This document shows, in pieces, positions 1 to 4,897 of a stretch of 5,045 nucleotides of DNA. Below the pieces are notes generated by a model. That model worked only from the letters and a program-made list of their open reading frames with translations. It made no database searches and was not told where the DNA came from. Position 1 is the first letter of the stretch, and every line of letters starts with the position of its first letter. Both the position numbers and the translations under genes were made by a program. Source of the DNA: an uncultured Campylobacter sp. (GTDB lineage: Bacteria; Campylobacterota; Campylobacteria; Campylobacterales; Campylobacteraceae); the NCBI GenBank assembly GCA_938036585.1, contig CALHQN010000072.1, forward strand, positions 1 through 5,045, written 5' to 3'.

Positions 1-1865
1 GTAACGGCTCTATTTTCCTGCTCGATCTGAAAGAAAGCCACAGTTGTATTTAGCGCGCCGTCGAAAAATTCCGACTTCACGCCCACTTCGGCATTATAAC
101 CTACGATCGGCTCTAGAATTTTTTCGTTTCTATCCCTAGCGGTTTGAGGTTTATAAATTTCGGCATAGCTCGCATATAGCGAATGATCTCTCGAAAAATC
201 CCACGTAAGCCCCACGTAAGGCGTGATCTTGTGTTTTTTAACGATATCGTCTTCGCTGTGGCGGCCCGTGCGATAGTTATCCGTAGCGCTTTCTCGCTTT
301 AGCCTTGAATATCTGCCGCCTACGAGCAGATGCCAATCATCGTTAAAATTATATCTCGTGCCCATCGCAACCATCTGCTGATAAATTTTAGTCGTGTAGT
401 AAAGATTGTAGCAGCGGGTTCCAAGCGCGCATAGCGCGGTCGTATCATTCCAATTAGGCTCGTTGTTTATAAGCCCCTTATTAAAGCTCTCATACGTCAA
501 TCCCGCTGCGCCGCCGTAAACGTCTCTATCGCGCTGCGCGAATCTCTCCTTCGACGCGGTGGCGTTTATAAAAAAATCATGGCTCTGTCCGAACAGCTCA
601 TAGTTTATATCGCTACCTACTTGAAAGCTTAGCTCTTTACTGCCGTTGTCGTATCTGTCATAGCCTATGTATCTGCTCGCAGAATCCCTACCCACTCCGT
701 GCCAGCCGCCGAATTTCAACAAGCTCTCGCTGTGAGTATAGTTTAGTTTGGCGTAAGCCTTGATATTATCGCTAAATTTATGATTTAGTTCCAAAAACGT
801 ATTATATTTTTCATAAACCGACCTGCTCCAATCCGATATAAAGGTCGTTCTTTTGCTTAAATTTAACGCGTTGCCGTCCTTATCCACTACGGGGATACCG
901 AAAGGATCGTAAACGCTTCTCGTTTTTTGATAGATCACGCCGGCTAAAATTTCGCTAAAATCTCCGAGATCAGCTCCCACCATCGCCGATGCCGCGCCAC
1001 GCTCGGTGCCTTGTAGATCTCTATAAGAGCCCTCCTTGCCGCTTAAACCGATGAGCCGTCCTCGAACCGAGCCGCTTTCGTTTAAGCCGCCCGTTACGTC
1101 CACGCTGCCGCGATAATAATCATAGCTGCCCGCGCTTAGCGATAAATTCGCTCCGAGCTCTTTTTGAGGGCGCTTCCTTACTAAATTTATAGTTCCGCCC
1201 GGCTCGCCGTTACTCTGCGTAAGACCCGCGACGCCGCGTAAAACTTCGACGCGGTCGTAAAACGCCAAATCCGTGTGCTCCTTAGACTGCCCGTAAAGCC
1301 CCTGCGCCGCAAGCGCGGTAGTGGATTGCATGCCGTCTTCTTGGATATTATCGATGTTAAATCCCCTTGAAATCGGCAAACTCATACCGAATCTGCTAGT
1401 AGTGGTAATACCCGGTACGTAATTTAGCGCGTCGTCGACCTTAGTAAGGCTCAAATCCTTTATGAGCTGATCGGGCACGACGGAAACGGTTTGAGGCGTC
1501 TGGCGGATGCTTAGATCAAGGCCCGTGGCGGTATTCATATTATCGGTCGTATACATCCCCGTGCCCTCGGTAGTGGACAGATCGGCCTTACCGATAACGT
1601 TTATGGTACCAAGGTTATCGCCGTCTGAGCTCTGCAGCGTAGAATTTTCTGCGCTACCGCTTTGCGACGTGGAATTTACGACGGTAGAACTCGCTGGCTC
1701 TTGCGTAGAGTTTTTCGGCGCCGCATTATTGGCGGCGAAATTTGAAGCAGGCGGCGTGGAGCTCTGCGATGCAGCGTTTGCGCGTGAGCTTTCGTTTTGC
1801 GCCGCGGCAAGCCAAAACGGCGAGCAAAGTAGCGCCAAAGAGAGTAAAATTTTACCCTTTTTCAT
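1..1865 (-). CDS. TonB-dependent siderophore receptor, 5' part (C-terminus off the window)
   Basis: An outer-membrane receptor that would import a ferric siderophore using TonB-ExbB-ExbD energy. The frame is open for 621 codons from ATG at 1865 to the window edge with no internal stop. A Shine-Dalgarno AAGGAT (1871-1876) sits 5 bases before the ATG. Residues 1-22 form a signal peptide (MKK, hydrophobic core, WLAAA). Residues 23-82 are a Ser/Asn/Ala/Gln-rich linker. A TonB box (LGTINVIG) follows at 85-92. The plug (about 100-235) shows the classic siderophore-receptor signatures RQTPQTVSVV (121-130), ALNYVPG (146-152), RGF (167-169) and VEVLRGVAGL through EPGGTINLVRKRP (206-233). The rest is alternating barrel strands and loops, with Cys479 and Cys485 close together in a likely surface loop. 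There is no room for an N-terminal STN signalling domain. Family members usually reach 700-800 residues, so roughly the last 100-150 residues, including the terminal aromatic strand, are missing. The family (FhuA/FpvA-like) is clear; the actual ligand cannot be told. Confidence 0.93.
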   Translation of the reverse strand, partial: MKKGKILLSLALLCSPFWLAAAQNESSRANAASQSSTPPASNFAANNAAPKNSTQEPASSTVVNSTSQSGSAENSTLQSSDGDNLGTINVIGKADLSTTEGTGMYTTDNMNTATGLDLSIRQTPQTVSVVPDQLIKDLSLTKVDDALNYVPGITTTSRFGMSLPISRGFNIDNIQEDGMQSTTALAAQGLYGQSKEHTDLAFYDRVEVLRGVAGLTQSNGEPGGTINLVRKRPQKELGANLSLSAGSYDYYRGSVDVTGGLNESGSVRGRLIGLSGKEGSYRDLQGTERGAASAMVGADLGDFSEILAGVIYQKTRSVYDPFGIPVVDKDGNALNLSKRTTFISDWSRSVYEKYNTFLELNHKFSDNIKAYAKLNYTHSESLLKFGGWHGVGRDSASRYIGYDRYDNGSKELSFQVGSDINYELFGQSHDFFINATASKERFAQRDRDVYGGAAGLTYESFNKGLINNEPNWNDTTALCALGTRCYNLYYTTKIYQQMVAMGTRYNFNDDWHLLVGGRYSRLKRESATDNYRTGRHSEDDIVKKHKITPYVGLTWDFSRDHSLYASYAEIYKPQTARDRNEKILEPIVGYNAEVGVKSEFFDGALNTTVAFFQIEQENRAV

Positions 1866-1953
1866 GGTTGATCCTTAAATTTTGATTTAATAATCTCTAT
1901 CTTTTTTTGGGGCGAAATTATCGTAAAAAACCTCTTAAATAGTAATAAAATTT

Positions 1954-1972
1954 ATCATAAACTAAATCATAA
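1954..1972 (-). promoter_or_regulatory. Possible promoter / Fur-like operator of the siderophore receptor
   Basis: On the minus strand the hexamer TATGAT, close to the -10 consensus TATAAT, occurs twice 12 bases apart (plus-strand ATCATAA at 1954-1960 and 1966-1972). It lies about 90-110 bases upstream of the receptor ATG. A 12-base period is twice the 6-base unit of Fur-type GATAAT repeats, and siderophore receptors in Campylobacter are normally Fur-repressed. No -35 element is evident, which is common in this group. The match to a full Fur box is imperfect and the DNA is very AT-rich, so the operator role is an inference. Confidence 0.3.
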
Positions 1973-2011
1973 TTTTAGAAAAATATGCAAATTATTTGAA
2001 AATTTTGGAAT

Positions 2012-2045
2012 ATAAAAAGAGGGGCTAAATTTTAAAATTTAGCCC
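2012..2045 (-). terminator. Intrinsic terminator of the universal stress protein gene
   Basis: Positions 2022-2045 form a perfect 24-base palindrome (GGGCTAAATTTT and its complement). Read on the minus strand it is followed at once by CCTCTTTTTATA, giving a five-T run. It begins 47 bases after the stress-protein stop codon and lies before the receptor leader, so it should separate the two units. On the plus strand the palindrome is followed by GC-rich DNA, so it looks one-directional. Confidence 0.75.
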
Positions 2046-2078
2046 GCGCGCGGAATGTTTAAATTTAGCGTGCGGGCT
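2041..2078 (-). repeat. GC-rich inverted repeat overlapping the terminator
   Basis: The arms 2041-2051 (AGCCCGCGCGC) and 2068-2078 (GCGTGCGGGCT) are complementary at 10 of 11 positions, with a 16-base AT-rich loop. The left arm shares AGCCC (2041-2045) with the terminator palindrome at 2022-2045. In the minus-strand RNA the two hairpins therefore cannot both form fully. It could be a second or backup terminator hairpin or a 3'-end stability element. Confidence 0.55.
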
Positions 2079-2092
2079 TCGGTTACTCGGAT

Positions 2093-2938
2093 TTATGAAA
2101 GCACCAGCACCGGCACCAGCGCATTGTGCAAGATGTCCTCGGAAACGCTGCCTAAAAAGAGCTTTTTGAAAAATCCCTTCGTAAAGGCTCCCGTGGCGAT
2201 CAGATCAAGCTCATTGGCGCGGCGATATTTGATGATCTCATCGGCAGGCACCTCGGCGTTTGCGCATATAAAGCTCGCGTTTTGCGTGCCCAAAATTTCG
2301 CGCGCCAGATCCAGCATCTTTTCGCCCTCCGCGGCATCGAGATTTACGTGCAAGACGTGCTTGTGTGCGCCTACGAGGAGCTTTGAGCTCTTTACGAACT
2401 CAAGCGTACGCTTCGCCGCATCAGTGCCGTCAAACGCGATGAGCACGGAGTTTATCGGCGAAAATTCTTTGTTCACTAAAAGCGACGGCACGTGCAGTTC
2501 TTTAACCAGCACGCTTGCGTTAAAGCCCACGTCCTCGTTATTCGAGCCCTTGATACCGAGCACAAACATCTCCGCTTCATCCTTATACTCGGCGATAACA
2601 TCGATAAAATCGCCCTCTTTGATGATCTTTTCGGCCTGTATCCCCGCAGCCGCCGCGGTAGCGATGCACTCCTGCAGCATCACTTCGGCCTCCTCGTAGT
2701 CCTTTTGCATATCCACGCCGCCTATCTGAGGGTTGCCGTAGCTACTGGTAAGGATATCCTTTTCGCCCAGGACGATGCCGCCCGCCGCAAGCCCATAGAA
2801 ATTCTCACCAAGCTCGGGGATCTCTACGACGTGGATAAACACAAGCTCGGCACCGAGGCTTTTGGCGACGTAAATTCCATAATCACACACGGGTTTTAAA
2901 AGCGCGTTTTGATCGACGCAAGTGATGACCTTTTTCAT
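2093..2938 (-). CDS. Tandem-domain universal stress protein (UspA family)
   Basis: A 281-residue cytoplasmic protein made of two fused UspA-like domains. Domain 1 (about 1-157) opens with MKKVITCVDQ, where strand 1 ends in Asp9, and closes with HVPSLLV. Domain 2 (about 163-281) opens with VLIAFDGTDAAKRTLEF and closes with DLIATGAFTKG, LFLGSVSEDIL and VPVLVL, the usual Usp end. The nucleotide-loop signature G-2x-G-9x-G(S/T) is altered in both halves: domain 1 reads GIKG, nine residues, then Ala-Ser; domain 2 reads GAFT, nine residues, then Gly-Ser, with the second Gly replaced by Thr. ATP binding is therefore uncertain. About 280 residues is normal for two-domain members. The frame stays open 33 codons further upstream to an ATG at 3037, but I chose the ATG at 2938 because it begins the conserved first strand and has a good Shine-Dalgarno sequence. 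The gene is monocistronic, with its own leader and terminator. The exact role (general stress tolerance) is known only at family level. Confidence 0.92.
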   Translation of the reverse strand: MKKVITCVDQNALLKPVCDYGIYVAKSLGAELVFIHVVEIPELGENFYGLAAGGIVLGEKDILTSSYGNPQIGGVDMQKDYEEAEVMLQECIATAAAAGIQAEKIIKEGDFIDVIAEYKDEAEMFVLGIKGSNNEDVGFNASVLVKELHVPSLLVNKEFSPINSVLIAFDGTDAAKRTLEFVKSSKLLVGAHKHVLHVNLDAAEGEKMLDLAREILGTQNASFICANAEVPADEIIKYRRANELDLIATGAFTKGFFKKLFLGSVSEDILHNALVPVLVLS

Positions 2939-2943
2939 TTTTC

Positions 2944-2949
2944 GTCCTT
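2944..2949 (-). promoter_or_regulatory. Ribosome binding site deciding the stress protein start
   Basis: The minus strand reads AAGGAC, then 5 bases, then ATG at 2938. The longer frame starting at 3037 would add 33 residues with no Usp similarity (Asn/Pro/Lys-rich, encoded by leader-like DNA), so this site supports the shorter protein. Confidence 0.75.
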
Positions 2950-2972
2950 TTAGCGATAAAATTTTGACCGAA

Positions 2973-2995
2973 ATAAGCTTATCAAATTTTGTATA
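2973..2995 (-). promoter_or_regulatory. Possible promoter and palindrome upstream of the stress protein gene
   Basis: A -10-like TATACA on the minus strand (2990-2995) is followed 7 bases later by the perfect 10-base palindrome ATAAGCTTAT (2973-2982), close to the expected transcription start. The ATG is 34 bases further on. No clear -35 is seen. The sequence is AT-rich, so chance matches are likely. Confidence 0.25.
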
Positions 2996-3023
2996 AAAGT
3001 TATTTAAATTCGGCGGATTTGAA

Positions 3024-3057
3024 TGCGGCGCGGGCAATTTTGTGAAATTTAAAGCCG
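3024..3057. repeat. Imperfect 34-base repeat, copy A
   Basis: Begins TGCGGCGCGGGC and ends AAGCCG, with an AT-rich middle (ATTTTG, AAATTT). It matches copy B (3155-3188) apart from one substitution and small shifts in the middle. It is hairpin-prone: CGGCGCGG at 3026-3033 pairs perfectly with CCGCGCCG at 3055-3062 around a 21-base loop. Its function is not known to me. Confidence 0.55.
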
Positions 3058-3154
3058 CGCCGTAATGGATATGTGAGGTGCGAGTGCGCTTGCGACAAGT
3101 TGGCTCGGATTCAGCGTGGCAGGTGGGCGCGCTGTACAGACGCGGCAGACAAGG
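3058..3154. other. GC-rich non-coding patch between the two 34-base repeats
   Basis: About 97 bases, clearly more GC-rich than the AT-rich leaders nearby. It has no open frame with a plausible start and Shine-Dalgarno sequence on either strand, no tRNA-like cloverleaf and no recognisable family. With the flanking repeats it fills most of the 263 bases between the SemiSWEET stop and the stress protein start. It could be decayed sequence, a small non-autonomous repeat unit or an untranslated RNA; nothing here decides between these. Confidence 0.4.
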
Positions 3155-3188
3155 TGCGGCGCGGGCGATTTTGAAATTTATTAAGCCG
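3155..3188. repeat. Imperfect 34-base repeat, copy B
   Basis: Shares the exact 12-mer TGCGGCGCGGGC with copy A, then ATTTTG, AAATTT and AAGCCG in the same order, 131 bases downstream in the same orientation. GCGGC (3156-3160) can pair with GCCGC (3185-3189). It lies immediately beyond the hairpin at the 3' end of the SemiSWEET gene. Confidence 0.55.
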
Positions 3189-3189
3189 C

Positions 3190-3215
3190 TAACGGCGCGG
3201 TTTAAAGCGCCGTTA
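3190..3215 (-). terminator. Hairpin spanning the SemiSWEET stop codon, weak terminator candidate
   Basis: TAACGGCGC (3190-3198) and GCGCCGTTA (3207-3215) form a perfect 9-bp stem around an 8-base loop. The loop holds the TAA stop codon (3202-3204). In the direction of transcription it is followed by GCGGCTTAATAAATTT, which lacks a proper U run. It may stop transcription only partly, or may mainly protect the mRNA 3' end. Confidence 0.45.
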
Positions 3216-3459
3216 TTGCGGTTAACAGCCCAAAGATGATCCCCGGGAAATTCGCTGCGGCGAGCGGATAGTCCTTTTTAGGCTTTAAAAGACCGTAGCT
3301 AACCCATATCGTGCAGTTTATCGCGGCTGCGAGCGGCTGGAGAAACGGGACTTTGTTGCCGTCTAAATTTGCCATTATGTTCGGCACATAGGATACGTAC
3401 ATGATGACCGACAGGCATGTGCCCGCCCAACCTAAAATTTGTAAATTTCTTTCGCTCAT
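3202..3459 (-). CDS. SemiSWEET sugar transporter (MtN3/saliva family half-transporter)
   Basis: An 85-residue inner-membrane protein of one triple-helix bundle, expected to dimerise and move a small sugar by facilitated diffusion. Three membrane segments are visible: about 8-30 (LGWAGTCLSVIMYVSYVPNI), 38-57 (FLQPLAAAINCTIWVSYGLL) and 65-85 (PLAAANFPGIIFGLLTAITA). Family hallmarks present are MYVSYVP, NLDGNK, LQPLAAAINC, WVSYGLLK and NFPGIIFG. Trp52 and Asn70 occupy the places of the conserved pocket Trp and Asn. The PQ motif of the first helix reads Pro26-Asn27, with Asn for Gln. The length is normal for the family. The ATG at 3459 has AAGGAAA (3464-3470) at good spacing. It stands alone, with no sugar kinase or regulator next to it, so the substrate cannot be inferred. 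Most Campylobacter use few sugars, so a role in osmolyte or overflow exchange is possible but speculative. Confidence 0.92.
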   Translation of the reverse strand: MSERNLQILGWAGTCLSVIMYVSYVPNIMANLDGNKVPFLQPLAAAINCTIWVSYGLLKPKKDYPLAAANFPGIIFGLLTAITAL

Positions 3460-3482
3460 CGGCTTTCCTTGTTTTTAAGATA

Positions 3483-3506
3483 CGTTTCAAATTTACGAAT
3501 GAAACG
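3483..3506 (-). promoter_or_regulatory. Inverted repeat in the SemiSWEET leader, possible operator
   Basis: CGTTTCA (3483-3489) and TGAAACG (3500-3506) are perfect 7-base complements separated by 10 bases. The repeat begins just after the proposed -10 and ends 23 bases before the ATG, so a repressor bound here, or an RNA hairpin, could control the gene. No regulator gene is present in the window. Confidence 0.35.
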
Positions 3507-3513
3507 GGGCGGG

Positions 3514-3541
3514 ATTTTAATACACCAAAGATAAGAAACAA
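3514..3541 (-). promoter_or_regulatory. Possible promoter of the SemiSWEET gene
   Basis: The minus strand reads TTGTTT (3536-3541), 16 bases, then TAAAAT (3514-3519), a fair -10. The start point would fall near 3507, giving a leader of roughly 48 bases. The -35 match is only partial, and the element is placed mainly by position. Confidence 0.35.
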
Positions 3542-3615
3542 ATTAAAAGATGGCTAGAAATAAAATTTGACTTTAAATTTATCGCAACGGCTTCTGGTCT
3601 CTCGCGCTTGCGTAA

Positions 3616-3655
3616 ATTTTAAAACGGCGTTTGAAGCGCGCATTTTAAAACGGCG
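3616..3655. repeat. Two direct copies of ATTTTAAAACGGCG
   Basis: Exact 14-base copies at 3616-3629 and 3642-3655, 26 bases apart. A shortened relative (AAATTTAAAACGC) follows directly. They probably arose by local duplication or compositional bias in the spacer. Confidence 0.6.
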
Positions 3656-3718
3656 AAATTTAAAACGCTAGGCAGCGCGGCGATAGAATTTAAATTTAAA
3701 AAGGCGGAATTTCAAGCG

Positions 3719-3770
3719 GAGTTTGCGGCTAAATTTAAGTAAATTTTGCAGCAGAGTTACGGCTAAATTT
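3719..3770. repeat. Two direct copies of GAGTT-(N)-CGGCTAAATTT
   Basis: Copies at 3719-3736 and 3754-3770 differ by one base inserted and one substituted. The core GGCTAAATTT (3727-3736 and 3761-3770) is also the left arm of the stress-gene terminator at 2023-2032, so the word recurs across the window. Confidence 0.5.
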
Positions 3771-3800
3771 TGAAAATATGTGGATTAAATTTTAAAAGGC

Positions 3801-4868
3801 TTAATAGCCGGCGTTTGCGATCGCTTCGGCTTGAGAGTGGGCGATTAACGGATCGATGATCTCGTCGAACAAGCCGCCCGCCATGATCGCGTCCAGGCGG
3901 TAGAGCGTTAAATTTATACGGTGGTCGCTGATGCGGTTTTGCGGATAGTTGTAGGTACGAATTCGCCCCGAGCGGTCGCCGGTACCTACCTGATCCTTGC
4001 GATCTTTGCGCTCTTTTTCGAGCCGCTCCTGCTCCTGCATATCGTAAAGGCGCGCCTTCAGCACCTTCATCGCCGCCTCTTTGTTTTTATGCTGATCCTT
4101 GCCGTCTTGGTTGGTAACGACTAAACCGGTCGGGATGTGAGTGATGCGGACGGCGCTGTCGGTGGTATTTACGGACTGTCCGCCGTGTCCGGAACTGCGC
4201 ATAACGTCGATGCGAAGGTCGTTTGGGTTGATCTGTATCTCGCTATCCTCGATCTCGGGCATGACGGCGACGGTGATTGCGGAGGTATGCACCCTGCCTT
4301 GGCTCTCCGTCTCGGGGACGCGCTGCACGCGGTGGGTGCCGCCTTCAAATTTCAGCCGCGAATACGCTCCTGCGCCCTTTACGAGCAAGATCGCTTCTTT
4401 GTAGCCGCCGACGCTGCCTTCGCTAGTGCTTACGATCTCGCATTTATAACCACGAAGATCGGCGTAGCGCAGATACGCGCCGAGCAGATCGCCCGCAAAC
4501 AGCGCCGCTTCGTCGCCGCCCGTACCGGCGCGGATCTCAAGGAAGATATTTTTATCGTCGTTGGGGTCTTTCGGAAGCAGTAAAATTTTGATTTTTTCTT
4601 CAAGCTGCGGCTTTTCGCTCTCTAAGCTTTTAAGCTCCTCTTTGGCTAGCTCGCCGAGATCAGCATCGCTTAGCAGGGCTTTGTTCTCTTCGATCTGATT
4701 TAAAATTTTAAGATACTCGCTAGCCGCCTCTTTGATCGGCTCGATATTGCGCTGCTCCTTAGATAGCGCCGTCATATTAGCGATATCTGCGGTAACTACG
4801 GGATCGCTAAGCATGCGCGAAAGCTCGTCGTAGCGATCCAAAAAAGGCTTTAGTTTATCGGCTAGCAT
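3801..4868 (-). CDS. prfA: Peptide chain release factor 1 (RF1)
   Basis: Class I release factor that reads UAA and UAG in the ribosomal A site and triggers hydrolysis of peptidyl-tRNA. The protein is 355 residues, the normal length. Residues 1-100 are the charged helical domain 1. Residues 112-120 (IRAGTGGDE) begin the core. The codon-reading segment [18 protein letters not shown] (180-197) carries the RF1 PxT tripeptide as Pro185-Glu186-Thr187. The catalytic loop [20 protein letters not shown] (225-244) has GGQ at 229-231, with Gln231 the expected PrmC methylation site. The conserved [18 protein letters not shown] and [14 protein letters not shown] blocks follow. The start at 4868 gives the usual [10 protein letters not shown] beginning. 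It lies 23 bases after the rpsT stop, so the two are surely co-transcribed, but no Shine-Dalgarno sequence is visible before the ATG (ATAAATTTAA). RF2 would be encoded elsewhere. Confidence 0.98.
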   Translation of the reverse strand: MLADKLKPFLDRYDELSRMLSDPVVTADIANMTALSKEQRNIEPIKEAASEYLKILNQIEENKALLSDADLGELAKEELKSLESEKPQLEEKIKILLLPKDPNDDKNIFLEIRAGTGGDEAALFAGDLLGAYLRYADLRGYKCEIVSTSEGSVGGYKEAILLVKGAGAYSRLKFEGGTHRVQRVPETESQGRVHTSAITVAVMPEIEDSEIQINPNDLRIDVMRSSGHGGQSVNTTDSAVRITHIPTGLVVTNQDGKDQHKNKEAAMKVLKARLYDMQEQERLEKERKDRKDQVGTGDRSGRIRTYNYPQNRISDHRINLTLYRLDAIMAGGLFDEIIDPLIAHSQAEAIANAGY

Positions 4869-4878
4869 TTAAATTTAT

Positions 4879-4897
4879 GCGTAAGGAGCGCTTACGC
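4879..4897 (-). promoter_or_regulatory. Intercistronic hairpin between rpsT and prfA
   Basis: GCGTAAG (4879-4885) and CTTACGC (4891-4897) form a perfect 7-bp stem with a 5-base loop. The stem includes the rpsT TAA stop (4892-4894) and ends 10 bases before the prfA ATG. No T run follows, so it is unlikely to be a terminator. It may affect mRNA stability or the coupling of prfA translation to rpsT. Confidence 0.5.

Larger units (their letters stand above)
3542..3800. other. Gene-free AT-rich spacer with repeated AAATTT/CGGC words
   Basis: No open frame with a credible start or protein family on either strand, and no RNA gene, within the 341-base gap between SemiSWEET and prfA. The DNA is built from AAATTT or ATTTTAAAA blocks joined by CGGCG or CGGCT, with several short imperfect direct repeats (entered separately). 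No strong hairpin with a T run follows the prfA stop at 3801; only GGCT/AGCC (4 bp) lies next to it. The end of the rpsT-prfA transcript is therefore not visible. Confidence 0.6.

Noticed and set aside
1507..1878. Plus-strand open frame of 123 codons across the receptor start
   Set aside because: It is antisense to the clear receptor signal peptide, linker and TonB box, and looks like no known protein.
1902..1912. T7 followed by G4 in the receptor leader as a phase-variable tract
   Set aside because: Campylobacter phase-variable tracts are usually longer G/C runs of about 8 or more. This one is short, mixed and lies outside the coding region.
2055..2899. Two plus-strand open frames opposite the stress protein gene
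   Set aside because: Both are antisense shadows of a well-supported Usp gene, with Ser-rich or His-rich compositional translations and no family features.
2939..3037. Extension of the stress protein by 33 residues to an upstream ATG at 3037
   Set aside because: The extra residues have no Usp similarity and come from AT-rich leader DNA, while the ATG at 2938 has a good Shine-Dalgarno sequence and begins the conserved first strand.
3058..3154. tRNA or small RNA gene in the GC-rich patch
   Set aside because: I could not find paired acceptor, anticodon and T arms or a T-loop consensus. An unknown RNA is left open only as a finding.
3299..3541. Minus-strand 80-codon frame overlapping the SemiSWEET gene and its leader
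   Set aside because: It is out of frame with a complete, convincing SemiSWEET, starts inside the proposed promoter and shows no recognisable domain.
3921..4583. Plus-strand open frames opposite prfA
   Set aside because: They are antisense to RF1, whose GGQ and PxT motifs and full length leave no doubt about the coding strand.
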